From Rallus limicola (taxonomy: Eukaryota; Chordata; Aves; Gruiformes; Rallidae): a DNA stretch of 64,000 nt. Numbering within the stretch: position 1 is the stretch's first letter; each line of letters opens with the position of its first letter. The notes under the pieces are model-generated. The model did no database searches. It was not told the origin of the DNA and was given only the letters and a program-made list of their open reading frames with translations. The position numbers were made by a program, and so were the translations under genes. Shown in pieces: positions 12,501 through 24,681 of the stretch. The stretch is taken from NCBI GenBank assembly GCA_022605955.1, contig JAKCOZ010000001.1, positions 74,902,520 to 74,966,519 on the forward strand, read 5' to 3'.

Positions 12501-15121
12501 TGAGGGAACGTGCTCTGAGTCTTTCTCAGCACAGGTTCTGGAAAGAGTCAATTGTTTCATTTCTGGAAGCATTTCTCAGGATGACAAAGATTGTTTTTCT
12601 TCTGTTTTGTAACACAAATTAAAGTCTAGGATGGAGAATGTGTTTTTAAAAATATTAGAAATTAGAAACAGAAAAACAAAATGCCATGCTCCTTGCTGTT
12701 AGCATAAGTAAGAGTCCTGCAGTCTCACAGTTATGGCTTGGCCATCATATTCATGTGTACTATGAGATGCAGAAGGAAAGAACCCAAAACAATACTTTTC
12801 TTAATCCCCACATATCCTAAATGACTGTAGTAACCCTGTACCAGGGGCTGGAGTCCCAAATGATTATTGAGTTAAAAATCAGGAGAAAGGCTGTGGTGTA
12901 CTATGAGAAGAGCTGTTTTCTGTCTTTGCTACATATACTTTTTATATTTACTTTTAGGTAGGCTGGTAGAACTGTGATAGTTTACAACCTATCTAATCAG
13001 GAACCTCTTTCTGCAGGTACAGCAAGTACTTAGACTATGTAAGGCCGCAAAGACTCCTTTCTTTCTTATATTTACGTTTTTAGTCATTAGCAATCAGCAT
13101 CAATAAGTGACTACTGATCCAATCAATATTCGTAATCATTTTTGCCAAGTCTTTGTTTGGCATCTTGAGCATTTTTGTACATAGGTTTTTTTTTCCTTTT
13201 TCAGATGATTGTGTCCTATGAGCCATCCTAGCTATTTAGTAGTATTACTGAAGCTTAGAGGGCTGCTCTGAATAGTGTATTCAATGGATCTTCATGGATA
13301 CTTCATGAAAATTGGCTGAAAAGCCATATAGCAAGCAGAAATTTGGATTTGATTACAACTCTTGTGGTTAGCAAATTTTCTAGGGAAAGCCAAGTCTAAA
13401 TCCCATAACTGAAAAAGATTGGGCTTTAGGGAATTTCAGATTTGTCCGTTTCACTGCATCCCAGAATCCATTGGAAAGGATGCTGAGCATTGCCTGGATT
13501 CTTCCCTTTCACTCTAGAAAGATTCCTCAGCATTTAAAAAACAGATATAAAACTAACCAGAAGAAGCATGGGTAGTAAAATGTACTATAGTAGTACAAAT
13601 GTAGCTAAAGAGACCTCCAGTGTGAAAGCTGAATTTATAATTTTTAATAATGAATGGTTGCTTAATAAACAGCTTATGGAAGGGATTGGACAGAGGCAGC
13701 CCAGAACTACTCTGACTATTGGCAAGTTCACAGCACATTAAATGTTAAGTTAAAGGAAACACAACAATGTTATCTAAAGCACACAAAGGGCATGAACTGA
13801 TATGGATAATGGCAAATAGACTATATAAATAACCCTAAGAAGATGTTATTAAAAGCCAACACTGCTACACAGCCAATGAAGAGTGTGATATGGTGTTATT
13901 TGCCATTCCCTTTCAACTGGACTGTAATGGAAACTAGTAATTTCCCCACTCTTTCCCTCAACATCAATAGCACATGGTTCACCAGAGCAAAGTAGCTTAC
14001 AAGTAGTGCTTGAAGTCACAATGTGGTCCTCATTGCTTAGCTGAACCCACATACGTGAGTTCTAACAAGCACTACCTGCCCCATGACCCAACATGTATGG
14101 CAAGTGAAAATGAGCAAGCAGCAAGTTGCCCAACACTTCCACTCCAGGCTGTTGGAAGGAGCAGCAATTCTCATTTTGTGGTGAAGTTTTCTTGGATGCT
14201 CTACCTTCTCTAAACACTTTCAAAAGCAGTATTCTTATTCTAACATCTTATTTTTCCTCACTCTTGTCTTCTCACTGTTGGAGAAAATTCTTAACATCTT
14301 TCCCCACAAAAAGATGTATGCATAGTAGAAGCCAGGTAGAGTTTGTAGCCACTGCCTTAGATATTGTAATATTTTAAAAAAGAGAGAGATTTCGTTGCCA
14401 AAGACTTTGCAGAATTTTATAAAATTTCCTCTAACAGTCATAGCACAAGAGATATAATCCTTTGCCACAGCTTCTGGAAAACAGCAATGAAGCAAGACAA
14501 ACTGTTCCCAAATTTCCCCTGTTCTTTATGTCCTCTCTATGGAACTTTGCTCTGCAAACTTGGTTCAGGTCACATTTACATAAAATATAAAACCATGGCA
14601 TTAATTACCATTTTGTAAGTAAGTCAGTACCATTGACTGGACAAAAATGGATGTACAAGTCCCAGGAGAAAAGAGGAAGTTTCCAGGAATTGGAAACAAT
14701 TCTTATTCAAAGTCTAATATAGAAGCCTAGGTCTGTTCATTGTCATTCATCCTCTAGAGCAAATATCATGAGAACTACTCTTTTCTTTCAGTGACACAAT
14801 AAAAGTATGAATTGACTGTCATTAACAGAGCTACTTCTGGTATAAGATTCAGATCAAATCTAGTCTATGCTCTTGAAGTATAATAAAGTTCTCCTTATTT
14901 TAGCCTAGGACACAGCTACAGTATATCAATTACAATCTGTGATATGTGTGAATTTTAACAATGAATATTTGCATAAATGTAGTTTTCTCTCCCATTTCAT
15001 GACTGGCACACAGCAACAATGTTGCCAACAGCAAGAGGTGATTTTCCTCTTCTCTCCCCCAGAAGTCAATTGCTAATGGAAAAAGAAATGCTACATCTAA
15101 GAGGGCTATGTGGAAAAGAAA

Positions 15122-15210
15122 AAGGGTGGGGTTTGCTGCTGGTTTAGTGTTGTGGGGTTTTTTTGAGGTTTTGTTTTGTGGTAGTTTTTGTTGATTGTGG
15201 GTCTTTTTTA
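15122..15210. repeat. G/T-rich low-complexity tract
   Basis: A stretch almost wholly of G and T, with repeated units such as TGTGGGG and GTTTTGTTTTG. It is the strand complement in character of the A/C-rich tracts at 16.08, 21.05 and 40.08 kb. Confidence 0.7.
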
Positions 15211-16078
15211 AAGCTAAACTAAAACGTAATTACTGTGCTGTTCATGGATTTTTAGTAATAAAATGATGATGATGCTGCTGGCACCTTGCTGCTGTTATTG
15301 AGATGAGTCTTTCCAGCTTCCAACTGTGTTGGTGTTTTCCCTTGGGAAGGGATATGGTCTACAAGAGTTCCATTAGCCTAAAAGAGAAACATCTGCTTGG
15401 AGTATGGAGCAATCTATTGGCTGAGCTTAGCAGTAGGTTAACTGCAGCTGGTCAACTCTGCCCTATCTTGCGTGCGTCATGGAGACAAAAATGAATTAAA
15501 ATGTACTGTTTTTTAGTGGATTCTTAAAAGGAGATATGATTCAGATTAAAACGATGATTATGTTGGCCATTTTCCTTTAATATAGCATTGAGTTACACAA
15601 GTACATTTTCCAGAAAGACAATACAGTTGAACTATGAAGAAGGAACAGACATGTTGTTATTGCTTTTTTTACTAGATGTGGAATTCTAAGTGACTGCATC
15701 CAAAATGAGGCTAGAAAATTACCAGGGTGGGACTACTTGAACATTGTTTTAGTTCTAAGGCATGCCGGTGGCCACTAGTTGTAGCACTGAAAAATAACAT
15801 TACCAGTAAATGGAGAAAATTCTGTTCATGTAATTTGGAATTACCCCCATATCATGAGGTGCTTAATAGGTTCTTTTCCATATAAAAACCTCGATGGCAC
15901 AGCCTTTGCTTCCTATAAAATATTAGTCAGCCTTAAATGTGTTTTTTCAAGGAGATTCTTTCTAACTTAATGGGAGAAGTAGCCCTTTACAGTACTAGCC
16001 ACGGAGTTCCACAATTTTTAATTCCATAGTTCATATGTCACAAATGTCTTATTCAACTTTTAAAAAGTGAAACTTGCT

Positions 16079-16130
16079 AAAAAAAAAAAAACCAAAAAAC
16101 CCTCAACAACAACAACCACCCAAAAAAACA
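16079..16130. repeat. A-run and A/C-rich tract
   Basis: Thirteen A residues (16079-16091) are followed by an A/C-only stretch with CAA repeats (about 16106-16115). Low-complexity sequence. It could be the decayed tail of a retroposed copy on the plus strand, but no source sequence is recognisable upstream. Confidence 0.65.
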
Positions 16131-19100
16131 GCTCACTAAAAAAGAGTTCAATTAATTTCTCTGTTACACTGCTGTAATTCCACCAATTATGCCAGTGCCT
16201 TCAACCCAAAATGGCAAATTTGATGTTACCTGATTAACTTGTTAGCATATTTAATTGGAAAACTTTAACTATTCTGGTTATGTCTGTGGTACATTGATAA
16301 CGAAGTTCTTTTAATAAGGGAAAAAAGAAAGGGTGAAGAGACAAAAAAATAATATCTGTGCGTTTGCTTTGCACTGGTTATCTGTGTGGCTTGTGCTGCA
16401 ACCCATACAGAGGCATATTTGTTTTGCTACTTATGTATGCTTTTATAAGGTGTTTTGGGATCCATTGGTATGGAAAAAATATTACTACCTGCATGGCTTA
16501 TTTCCAAAACTTACAGGAGAAAGAAATTACTTCTGGAAAGCAAATGTGAATTTCCTATACTGCTGTCAACATCCTGATTGTGCTTATATGGAGCTCCAAG
16601 GATTTTCTCACTGCTTCCTCCCTGTGGATATAATGGCAGCATGTTATCTCAGGCTTGTCATGCACAACTTTCACACCCAAATCGGTCTTCCCTAATTTAG
16701 TGTGAAATGACACAAAGAATATTGTACTGAAAACAAGTTCCCCCTTCTTTTCACCCTTTAAACATTACAGGCCCACTAAGAACAGCGACAGGAGTATAAT
16801 AAACGTGGAATGCAAACACACATTTTACAGAAGGAACTTTTATATGCAGAAAATGCAATCAAAAATAACCAGTTCTAAAAAGACATTTTGTGAGTCAATC
16901 CAGGAGAGAGAAGGAAAGCTCTCTGATCAGTGGTGAAAGAAAAGGCCTGCACTTGCATTTATATTTTTCTTTTTGATGATTGTGCCAGGAAAAAAACCTA
17001 TCACTTTAACATTGTTTTTAAGATTTAGTCTATTGCAATTTTCTTAAATATTACTTATAGCAGATTAAGAATTATAAAACCCTCACCATCTGCTCTAAAA
17101 TTAATACTTGGATGGCTCAGTGCCAAACCATCAAACAGCTATCAGGTTGTTTGTCATACTCTATGATATGGTTTATAGTGTTCAATTTCAGAACCTCAGT
17201 TAAAGCTGTTTTGAATTATGTTTCAGGTTCCAGTGCATGTGCTCAGGCTTGTCAGCAACATATCATATACATTTTAGATCCAATCTTCTCATTGAGTCTC
17301 TCTCCCCATAACACATTTTTTTCTTTTATTTTGTCAAGGATTCTAGTGGCTCCAATTAATATCTGCTTTAGTTTATCTTAACAAAGCCACTATACTGCTG
17401 TTGAGGAGTTTGCTAACAAACCTATCGTATCACTGCAGTGTCCATCTCTTACCACTTTCAAAGTTTCAAACAGTGACATGGCTGTATTGGATGGTAATCA
17501 CCCTTGCATTTTCCCTGACATTTTGAATGGCTCAAGGCACAAACTTCAGGAGATAGGACGTAACTGTGTTCTTTTACCTGTGTCAGGAGACTAGTATTAA
17601 TTTTAAAAAGGATAACTGTAAATTAAGATTTTTAAAAAACCCAACCACAGTAACATATTTTAGTAAAGAAATAAGATTTTTGCCATCATTATCTTGGTAC
17701 AAGGAAACATTTTGTACTATGCATCTGGAAGAAGTAACTGCTGTTCTGTAGCAAGGGTAACCCTGAAAATATTTGGAAGCAAATTTCCATTGAGTAATGT
17801 GGTATTTCAGTTTGAGTTTTGATTGACTTTTTTCTTCTCTTTTTGTACAACTCAATCCAAACCATCCAATCCAGTGGATGCCAGAGAGGACACTCTCACA
17901 GACTACAATAAAAAATGATTTACCCCTCTCGGGACTCCAGCAATAATGGTGTAATACTTTCTGCACAGCATGCACGTAAGCAAATTCTGGTTGACAGTTT
18001 ACATCTTGTTCAAGTGAAAAGTGAGTGATGGAATCTGTCAAATTCAGTTTGGCTTTATTCTTTTTAGATTTGTTTTTAAACTCTTGAGAATCATGAACAG
18101 GACATCAAAAACTACTTTATAAAAACCTCAACAAGGCTCAAAAATTTGGCTCAGATAGAACAGCTTTCATTCCTATCATCAGAGTCTCTGTTTGTATTCT
18201 TCTAGGCCAGTTAAAGCCTTATTATCCATATTTTATGCAGAAGAAAAGTAAGGTAGAATGCTGTGAAGAAATTTGCCCAAGTCCTCACAGAAAGCTATCT
18301 TCAGGACTGAGAACACAGGTGGTAAAACTCAACCTTTCTCCAAGAAACATCTCTCAAAATTAATAAAATTTTGAAAATTGGCATCACGCACCATTCTTGA
18401 TCTCATTTCCTGTTGGAAAACACAGGCAAATCATGCTACTAGCAAAAGTTCTTGGAAAATTAATGTAACCATAAATCAAATAAACTCCTGAAAAACAAAC
18501 TGAGAAAAATCCTAGGAAGATTAAAGAAGGATGAATTTGCTGAAAAAAAGTTCTGAGAACAGTTGGTACTTTTTGGGTTTTGTAGCAAATTGTTTATAGC
18601 CATAAATGGACCTGCAATTGAACATCATAGAATATTCTTATTGGATGCTGGATGCTGTGCTAACATTCATTGGATGGCATGCTCTGGTAAGCAGGTCTAC
18701 ACAGTGGCCAGAAAATGTCGATGCAGCAGGCATGCTAGCAAACATGAGTGGACTACAGAGTTGTTCAAGTACTCCCAGAGACTTGTACCACCCACACCAG
18801 AGTACAAATCATACTAGTCCTAGACTCACATAAGCTTAGGAATGCTGTTGTCTGCTGAAGTCACCTTGACTGCAGAATATGTGTACAGGGTAGGAGGGCC
18901 ACAGGAGTCAGTTTGATGACAGTGACTTGGAGCACATGAGAACTGGATAATTGGGTCTAAGAGGCCTATCTGAAGTAGTCTGTAGAAATGTAAGATACAC
19001 TTCACGTGGCATAATGTTAGGACTGTGGGTGGCATTGCCCGCTGATTTTTTTCACAGCTAGTGTTGCATTAAACTGTGTCCGAACATCACAATTAGACAA

Positions 19101-19998
19101 CTGTATTACTAGCACCAAAGAAAAGAAATTTTACTTTCTGTAAGAGAAGGGTCTGGCACCTAGAAATCCTACACATAAATGGAACATAAAATCCATGGCC
19201 TGTCAAGTCCAAAACTAGTTCTTGCCAAGATGATTAAGCTTAATGAAAAAAGATTTATTTTTTTTTTTAAAAAGTGCATTCAAACACAAATATTTAAACT
19301 ATTACCCTAGTATCCAAAGGACTGAATATTTTTGAAGCTCAGACAACTTAATTCAATGCTATGTTTGTTATTCTGGTACCTTAAATTTTATACATTTTTG
19401 CAATATCATAGGATTTCTGCACTAAAACTGCTTTAAGTTTAAAGAGATATAACTTTTCATCTTCAACTAAATATCACAAATCCCATAGGTGCATAAACAT
19501 TATAAAAATGTACACTGCACAAACACAAGTAGGCGGGATACTCCCAAAATAAAACTGTTACTTCCTGATCATAAAATAACACAAGAGTGAAAGGATAAAT
19601 GTAGAATGTGGACTATGTAGTGGTAACAACAACATTCACTGCAGACTCCTCACTGACATATTGATTACCATTTTGATCTTATGAGTAGTCTCAGGAATTC
19701 CATGCATTTCAATTAATTGTGGGGCAAAATATGCTTGTGTGACTCACAGTAGCAGTATTTTTCTTCAGGGATGTGAGGTAAAATATGCAGAAGTCAGTGG
19801 AAAGATTGCAGTTGACTTTAACGAGCATTGGACTGGTTCCATAGCATGTGAGGCATATTCACCAACACCAGCCAACTTCAGTCAACTTTGTAAAGACTCT
19901 TTGTCTTTAGAGGAGGTGTAGACCTAGATTTAAAACCCCACTTCTAATTAATATAAATGATGAAGATCTTGCTGAAATGCATGACAACAAAAGATACA

Positions 19999-20040
19999 TA
20001 AAAAAAGAGAGAGAGAGAGAGGGAGAGGAAAAAAAAAAAT
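19999..20040. repeat. GA-rich microsatellite with A runs
   Basis: An AG dinucleotide run of about eight units (near 20005-20020) sits between A runs, making a pure purine tract of about 40 bases. Confidence 0.75.
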
Positions 20041-21045
20041 AAAAGAGATCTTTCAGTCTTCAGCTACCCAATTACTGGAGAGACCTGCAAGGTTCCCAAG
20101 TGATAAATGCCATCAAGTGACACAGTAAAAATGTTTTACTCTAGTAAATCTGTGATAAGCTGTTCTTTCGATGTCAGTCCTGCTTCCAAGTGAAAATAAG
20201 GTTGTTAGCATTGATAAGTTTTAATAGAGCATTAATAAATCTCCAGGTTACAGGTGGGAGAACGAAATGGCAAAAGCTCAAATGGTTGAAACTTATATAT
20301 CACTTACCTCTGAATCCACATTGTCAACATTTAAGAGTAACAATAACTATCTTGCTGCTATTAGTATTTAGTGGGAAAATGGAGTTTCAGTTTTTCTACA
20401 TTGTAGCAATAGTTTCCACTACAGCTATTTTTGGTTTCTTCAGTTTTGTTACCACTTGCTTTTAAAAAAGCCCAATGTGTCAGAAGCACGATTATTACTC
20501 TGAAGTTCAGGGATTTTTTTTTTATTTTTTTTTTTCTGGAGAACAGTGACACCTACAATGTATTTAATTAAGCAGATCAGGTGCTGGCATATGACAGAAA
20601 CACAAAAGCACAGTAGACATTCAGCCAAGAAAATGTGCACAATAAATTTCCTTGAAATGAAAATGATACTAGGATCAGTTCTAGTTCAATGTAAATCCTA
20701 GTAAGTAGGCTATCAGAAGCTGGCTCAGCCACTTTATAAGGAAGTTCATGTGTTACTATACTGCACTATTAATTTTATTTGGGCAAAAGATCATATCCCA
20801 GAAATGTACTCGACAGAATTCTTCATTTTCCTTTGTATTTTGCCTCTGCAATATTGTAAAAAAAAACTTCATGTATCCAACACTTTTTACATGTAAAGAA
20901 AGGTAATATAGCAGGAAATCAAAGCTTCTCTTTGTCATTTAGTTATATCATGGCTCTTTCACAGATGAACCTGTATTTTACAGTCAAATACTTAATAGTT
21001 AAAATACATATCTCAGTGTCCTCCCACACAACAGGCCACAAAGCA

Positions 21046-21096
21046 AGCAAAAAATAAACACCAACCCAAACAAAAAACAAAACAAAACCAAACCTG
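21046..21096. repeat. A/C-rich low-complexity tract
   Basis: Irregular AAAAC/AAAC/CCAAA units with almost no G or T. It has the same character as the tracts at 16.08 and 40.08 kb. Confidence 0.65.
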
Positions 21097-21609
21097 AGCC
21101 AAAAGAAAGGATTTAATAAGTTGCTCAGTCTCTGCTGTCAGCCATTTATCCAGGTGCTCAGTGTGCCATGTCTGAGCACCCCACAGAGATTAATATAGTC
21201 TTTCAACACCTCTTTTCTGGAGTAGAGACATTTGCTAAGTGCAGAAACAGTCCAAGGAAAACTGAATAGCTAACACTGAAGGAAGAGCGCTTGTCAGAGG
21301 TGAAAATTGAGCACAGGTCTTCCAGCCCCAGATGTGGTGCCTCAATGATCCTCTCTTGATGGCCCTTTCTCTTAAAAAAAACCCTTTCCTCATCTCAGCA
21401 GGATGGACTCTGCAACATTCAACAAAAAGTAAATTAATTTAAACAGCTATCCAAAACAAACTGATTAATTTTTTCTGCCTTGTCTCTTATCAGTAAATTC
21501 TGCAGTAGGATTAATGTCACCACATACTAATGTGTGGTTATAGTGCCTTTTTCCTTCTCTGTTCTGAGTGCCACCTCTCTTTGTTGTGTGACTGTGTAAA
21601 CCGCCTCCT

Positions 21610-21753
21610 CTGTTTAGGGATGCTTCCCCTTTCCTCTGCTTGTTTCAAGTGATATTGAAATAGATATTAAGTCAATTAAAACATAGAAGTAACTGAGGAA
21701 GATTAGAGTCCTAAGGAAACAAGGTTATTAGTGCATCCATACCTTTATATAGC
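21610..21753 (+). repeat. Unidentified dispersed repeat, copy 1
   Basis: A segment here reappears about 2.93 kb downstream in the same orientation. The strongest match is a 16-base identical core (AGAAGTAACTGAGGAA at 21685-21700 and 24615-24630). It is followed by about 50 bases that align with scattered changes, including a shared 'aaacaaggtt' block. A weaker pyrimidine-rich similarity extends upstream ('gtttagg' near 21615 against 'atttagg' near 24510). I cannot assign it to a known element family. Confidence 0.6.
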
Positions 21754-22205
21754 ACACAGGAAGCCATGCTAGTCAGACTGCTGTCATTAAAGCCAGTGTC
21801 CTTTTTGATGTTGGGAAAGAGAAACAGTGTTCTGAAGGCTGCAATTCTGCACAGGTGATTATATTTCTCCTAAAAGACAAAAGACAACAGCCTGAACAAT
21901 CAAAACCTAGGTAATGGTTAGGAAAGATGGCAATGATGAGAAAAGAATGATATTCAGAGTGACTTAGTCTCATCACAGGTTTTCCAGAGCTGGACTTTTC
22001 AGGTAAACATAAAGCCTCTGGTAGTGCAGAGCTAGCATAAGGTCTTTCTTGGATTTCAGCTCTCAGCAGGGAAAGTTTGGGAGGAGCACACCTCAGCAAC
22101 ATGAAGCCCTACAACTAATCTTGCCTTGTTGTGTGACTAATAGAGAGAGATGGAAAAATTGAGCCCATCTCTAAAGTTATAAGGGGAAATTGCCCTCTGA
22201 TACTT

Positions 22206-22300
22206 GTGGTTGTGGGTTGGTTTTTTTTGTGGAGTCTATTTTTTGGGGGGGTGGGGGTGGAGGGATGCTGTTTGGTTGGTTTTTCTTCTTTCTGGTTTCT
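22206..22300. repeat. G/T-rich tract with G-quadruplex-capable core
   Basis: Long T and G runs lie in a G/T-rich stretch. At 22245-22264 there is G7, T, G5, T, GG, A, GGG. The G7 run can supply two triplets, so four runs of three with short loops are possible on the plus strand. Confidence 0.65.
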
Positions 22301-22569
22301 TGTCAAAGTTGAAAGCATGGACAGCCAGGTCACACTGAGGCCTAACTTTTGGACAGCCAAAGTTAGGAACAGTGAAGCCTGTTCATAGCCTCTGTATTTT
22401 GGAACTGCAGAAGAGTAATTAGAGGACTTAGAAAAATTACCACCAAAATCAAACTTCCAAAATCTAGAAGTAATCGTGTTAGGGCTTTAGTGCAAGAGCA
22501 CTGTGAAGGAGGGAGGACTGAATAACATAGCCTTGTTCATAGCATCGGATATTTTATTTGGACATAGTC

Positions 22570-22611
22570 AGGTTAGATTAAGACTTGGTAAGGTTAGATT
22601 AAGACTTGGTA
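22570..22611 (+). repeat. Exact 21-bp tandem duplication
   Basis: Positions 22570-22590 and 22591-22611 are identical 21-base units (AGGTTAGATTAAGACTTGGT plus A) placed head to tail. Perfect identity suggests a recent replication-slippage event. Confidence 0.9.
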
Positions 22612-22903
22612 AAATCTTACTGACCTCTCATAAATCATGTATGATGGACTGGAGTCTTTTGTATTCTGTCAGAATAATATCACCATCTGTTCAAAACTGA
22701 AAGGAAAAATGAGAGTACATTAATTAGTTAATTTTGTTAAAGACCTCAATTCACCTTATCCAGCACCTATTTCTATAAATGTTTGTTGGTACATCTTATC
22801 AGATAACATTTCATTCTGTTAGCTTTTTAGGGGCTAAAACTGTTTAGTCTTATAAAATGTGAAGGACAAACCACTTAGCAAATGAGGTGTACCTGTAACT
22901 AGT

Positions 22904-23814
22904 TGTGGTGGTTGAGCCCTGGCCAAAGGCCACCAAAATCAGTCTGTTACCCCTCTTCTTAGTTGGACAGGGGAGAAATAATATAATTGGGCGGCTCAAG
23001 AGGCAAACTCGTTAATGACGTGCGAAAAACAGACTCTACACAGAGTGCTGAAGAGAAAGTTATCTAATTTATTACACTGCGCTAAAGAGAAACAGTGAAA
23101 AGGCAACAGTCAGGAGAGCAACCAACAATCTTGAAACAAATGCAAACCAGGCAAACACTTTTCACCACTCCCTCCTTAGCAGGCTTTAGTTAGAAGTTTG
23201 CTCCCTTCTTCCCTCCCGGTCGCAGCCCAGGAGGGGCAGGGACTGGGGAAAATGGGGGTCTCGGTAACACCTTCCCCCCACCCCTCCATTCTAAAGCAGA
23301 CTTCCCTTTCAGCCATGATTTTGCCCCCTTCTTCCCCTCTCCTGCTCGCAGCACAGGACAGGGGGGCAGGGACTAGGAGATGGGGGCTTCGGTCAGTCCC
23401 TTGCAAGATGGTTTCCTTCTCGGCTGGGATGGGGGCATGCATTCCACACAGCCTCCCCCTGCTGCACCGTAGGATCTCACCCATAAGAGCCAGTCCTCCA
23501 CGAACCTTCTCCAAGGCAAATCTCTTCCCACCGGGCTTCATCTCTGCTCTGGCAGGCAGCAACAAATCACAGTGTCTCTCAGTCCCAGTCCTCCACGGGG
23601 CTATGGTGCCTCCTCCAGCAAACCTGTTTGGCTCATCTCTGTAGGTCGCTTGTGCTGGCAGGGGCTCATCCCAAAGTCAGTCACGGCATCTTCTCTATGT
23701 CTCCACTGGCTCCATCCAGCATGGAGCCACTGCACCGGGCAGGTCGGGTTTCTGCCTCCTCCATGGGTCCTTTCCTCCAGCTACTTCACGTGCTTCTCTT
23801 CACACCTTCCTGTG
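22904..23814. mobile_element. Endogenous retrovirus LTR, apparently solo
   Basis: This block switches sharply from the AT-rich surroundings to GC-rich, C-tract-rich sequence. It opens with TGTGGTGGTTGAGCCCTGGC and continues with 'ttggacaggggagaaa' and 'aaacagactctacac', then repeated 'agtcctccacgg'-type blocks. I recognise this as the layout of a bird ERV LTR family. The 5-bp CTAGT directly before the opening TG (22899-22903) recurs at 23815-23819, just where the GC-rich block ends, and may be a target-site duplication. No gag, pol or env remnant lies next to it, so it fits a solo LTR left by recombination. Against this, the end at 23814 is TG rather than the expected CA. An alternative end is CCACA at 24066-24070. 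Open frames inside (23176-23565 minus; 23198-23644 and 23572-23952 plus) are compositional artefacts. The direction of transcription is not determined. Confidence 0.75.
23197..23395. repeat. Imperfect internal duplication in the LTR (period about 122 bp)
   Basis: A segment with the order 'ctcccttcttccc', 'cgcagccca', 'ggggcagggact', 'gggggtctcggt' (about 23200-23268) recurs as 'cccccttcttccc', 'cgcagcaca', 'ggggcagggact', 'gggggcttcggt' (about 23322-23393). The two copies differ at scattered bases. Direct internal repeats of this sort are common in long LTRs. Confidence 0.7.
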
Positions 23815-24600
23815 CTAGTTTGGAAACAAGTACTCTGTATAATAAATCAATATCAGAATAATCTATCTAATTCTCAAAACTCTTTTCTCAGGATATTTTT
23901 GCTTTTCCAGAATACAGAACCAACTGACTGCCGTTCTCTATTATTCTTTTAAAATTTAAATTAATTAATGTTCTCTTAGAAGCCTAAAATTGATAGATCT
24001 GAAATGTAATTTTAAAGTCAGTTGTGGCCTAGTGAAGACAATCACATTCACTGGGACCCACTCTGCCACACCTTTTTCAAAGACGGGTTTTATCTTTCTA
24101 ACGACACCTAGTAGTCTTTGTTTTCGATATTGCACAATATATAAATTTTAAGTTCTTGATTCTTTCTGTCATTTCAAAGGAACAAAAAGAGAATAGAGTG
24201 TGCCTTACTGTATTTGTAATCATGTTTTTCAAGGTTTTCACAGATTTTCTTTAAGAAAACATGATGCATTCCTTTTAAAAATTGTGTAAGTTTTTCAAAC
24301 CAGAAATAAACAGAAAAGAGAAGCTGAGGAATTCTTCTGCTAATTAAGAATGTTCTAAGTACTTTAGGATACTTACGTTGATAATTTCTCACATCAGCTC
24401 TTTGTCATATTTTTCCTGTACCTGGGCTTTGAGAAATGCAAGTATAACTATGATTGCAACAGCATGAAAATGAACAAAAGTTAGACATTAGGACTTAGAC
24501 ACTTTTCTATTTAGGAACACCTACCCCCTCCCCTATCCCACCCATCTTCAAAAGTACAAATAATCCCAAATGAACTATGTGTTCTAAGTACTATTGATAG
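23815..24600. other. AT-rich flank or divergent LTR end, then unique sequence
   Basis: From 23815 to about 24070 the sequence is AT-rich, unlike the LTR body. It ends in CTGCCACA, whose last five bases are the inverse complement of the LTR's opening TGTGG. It is therefore either ordinary flank or a divergent terminal part of the same element. From about 24071 to 24600 no repeat or exon is seen. Confidence 0.45.
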
Positions 24601-24681
24601 ACAACTCAAAACCAAGAAGTAACTGAGGAAAGTTATGATTCCTAAGAAAACAAGGTTGTTAGCAAACCCATACTTTTCTCT
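24508..24681 (+). repeat. Unidentified dispersed repeat, copy 2
   Basis: Second copy of the repeat described at 21610-21753, same orientation. The identical 16-base core is at 24615-24630. The downstream similarity runs to about 24681 and then stops. The LTR lies between the two copies. Confidence 0.6.

Larger units (their letters stand above)
12501..21600. other. Unique AT-rich sequence, no gene seen
   Basis: No classifiable repeat or exon was found. The longest frames (16333-16695 plus, 120 codons; 17583-18041 minus, 152 codons) have no recognisable motif. Simple tracts are listed separately: G/T-rich near 15.1-15.2 kb, A/C-rich near 16.08-16.13 kb, GA-rich near 20.0 kb and A/C-rich near 21.05-21.1 kb. 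Confidence 0.55.

Noticed and set aside
16333..16695. 120-codon open frame on the plus strand
   Set aside because: Rich in F, Y, W and C as expected from random AT-rich sequence. No motif, and a second frame overlaps it on the same strand.
17583..18041. 152-codon open frame on the minus strand
   Set aside because: No recognisable domain or family, AT-rich composition like its flanks and nothing to mark it as an exon. Frames of this size arise by chance at this scale.
23198..23644. 148-codon plus-strand and 129-codon minus-strand frames over the same stretch
   Set aside because: Both lie wholly inside the C-rich LTR body, which has few stop codons because of its composition.
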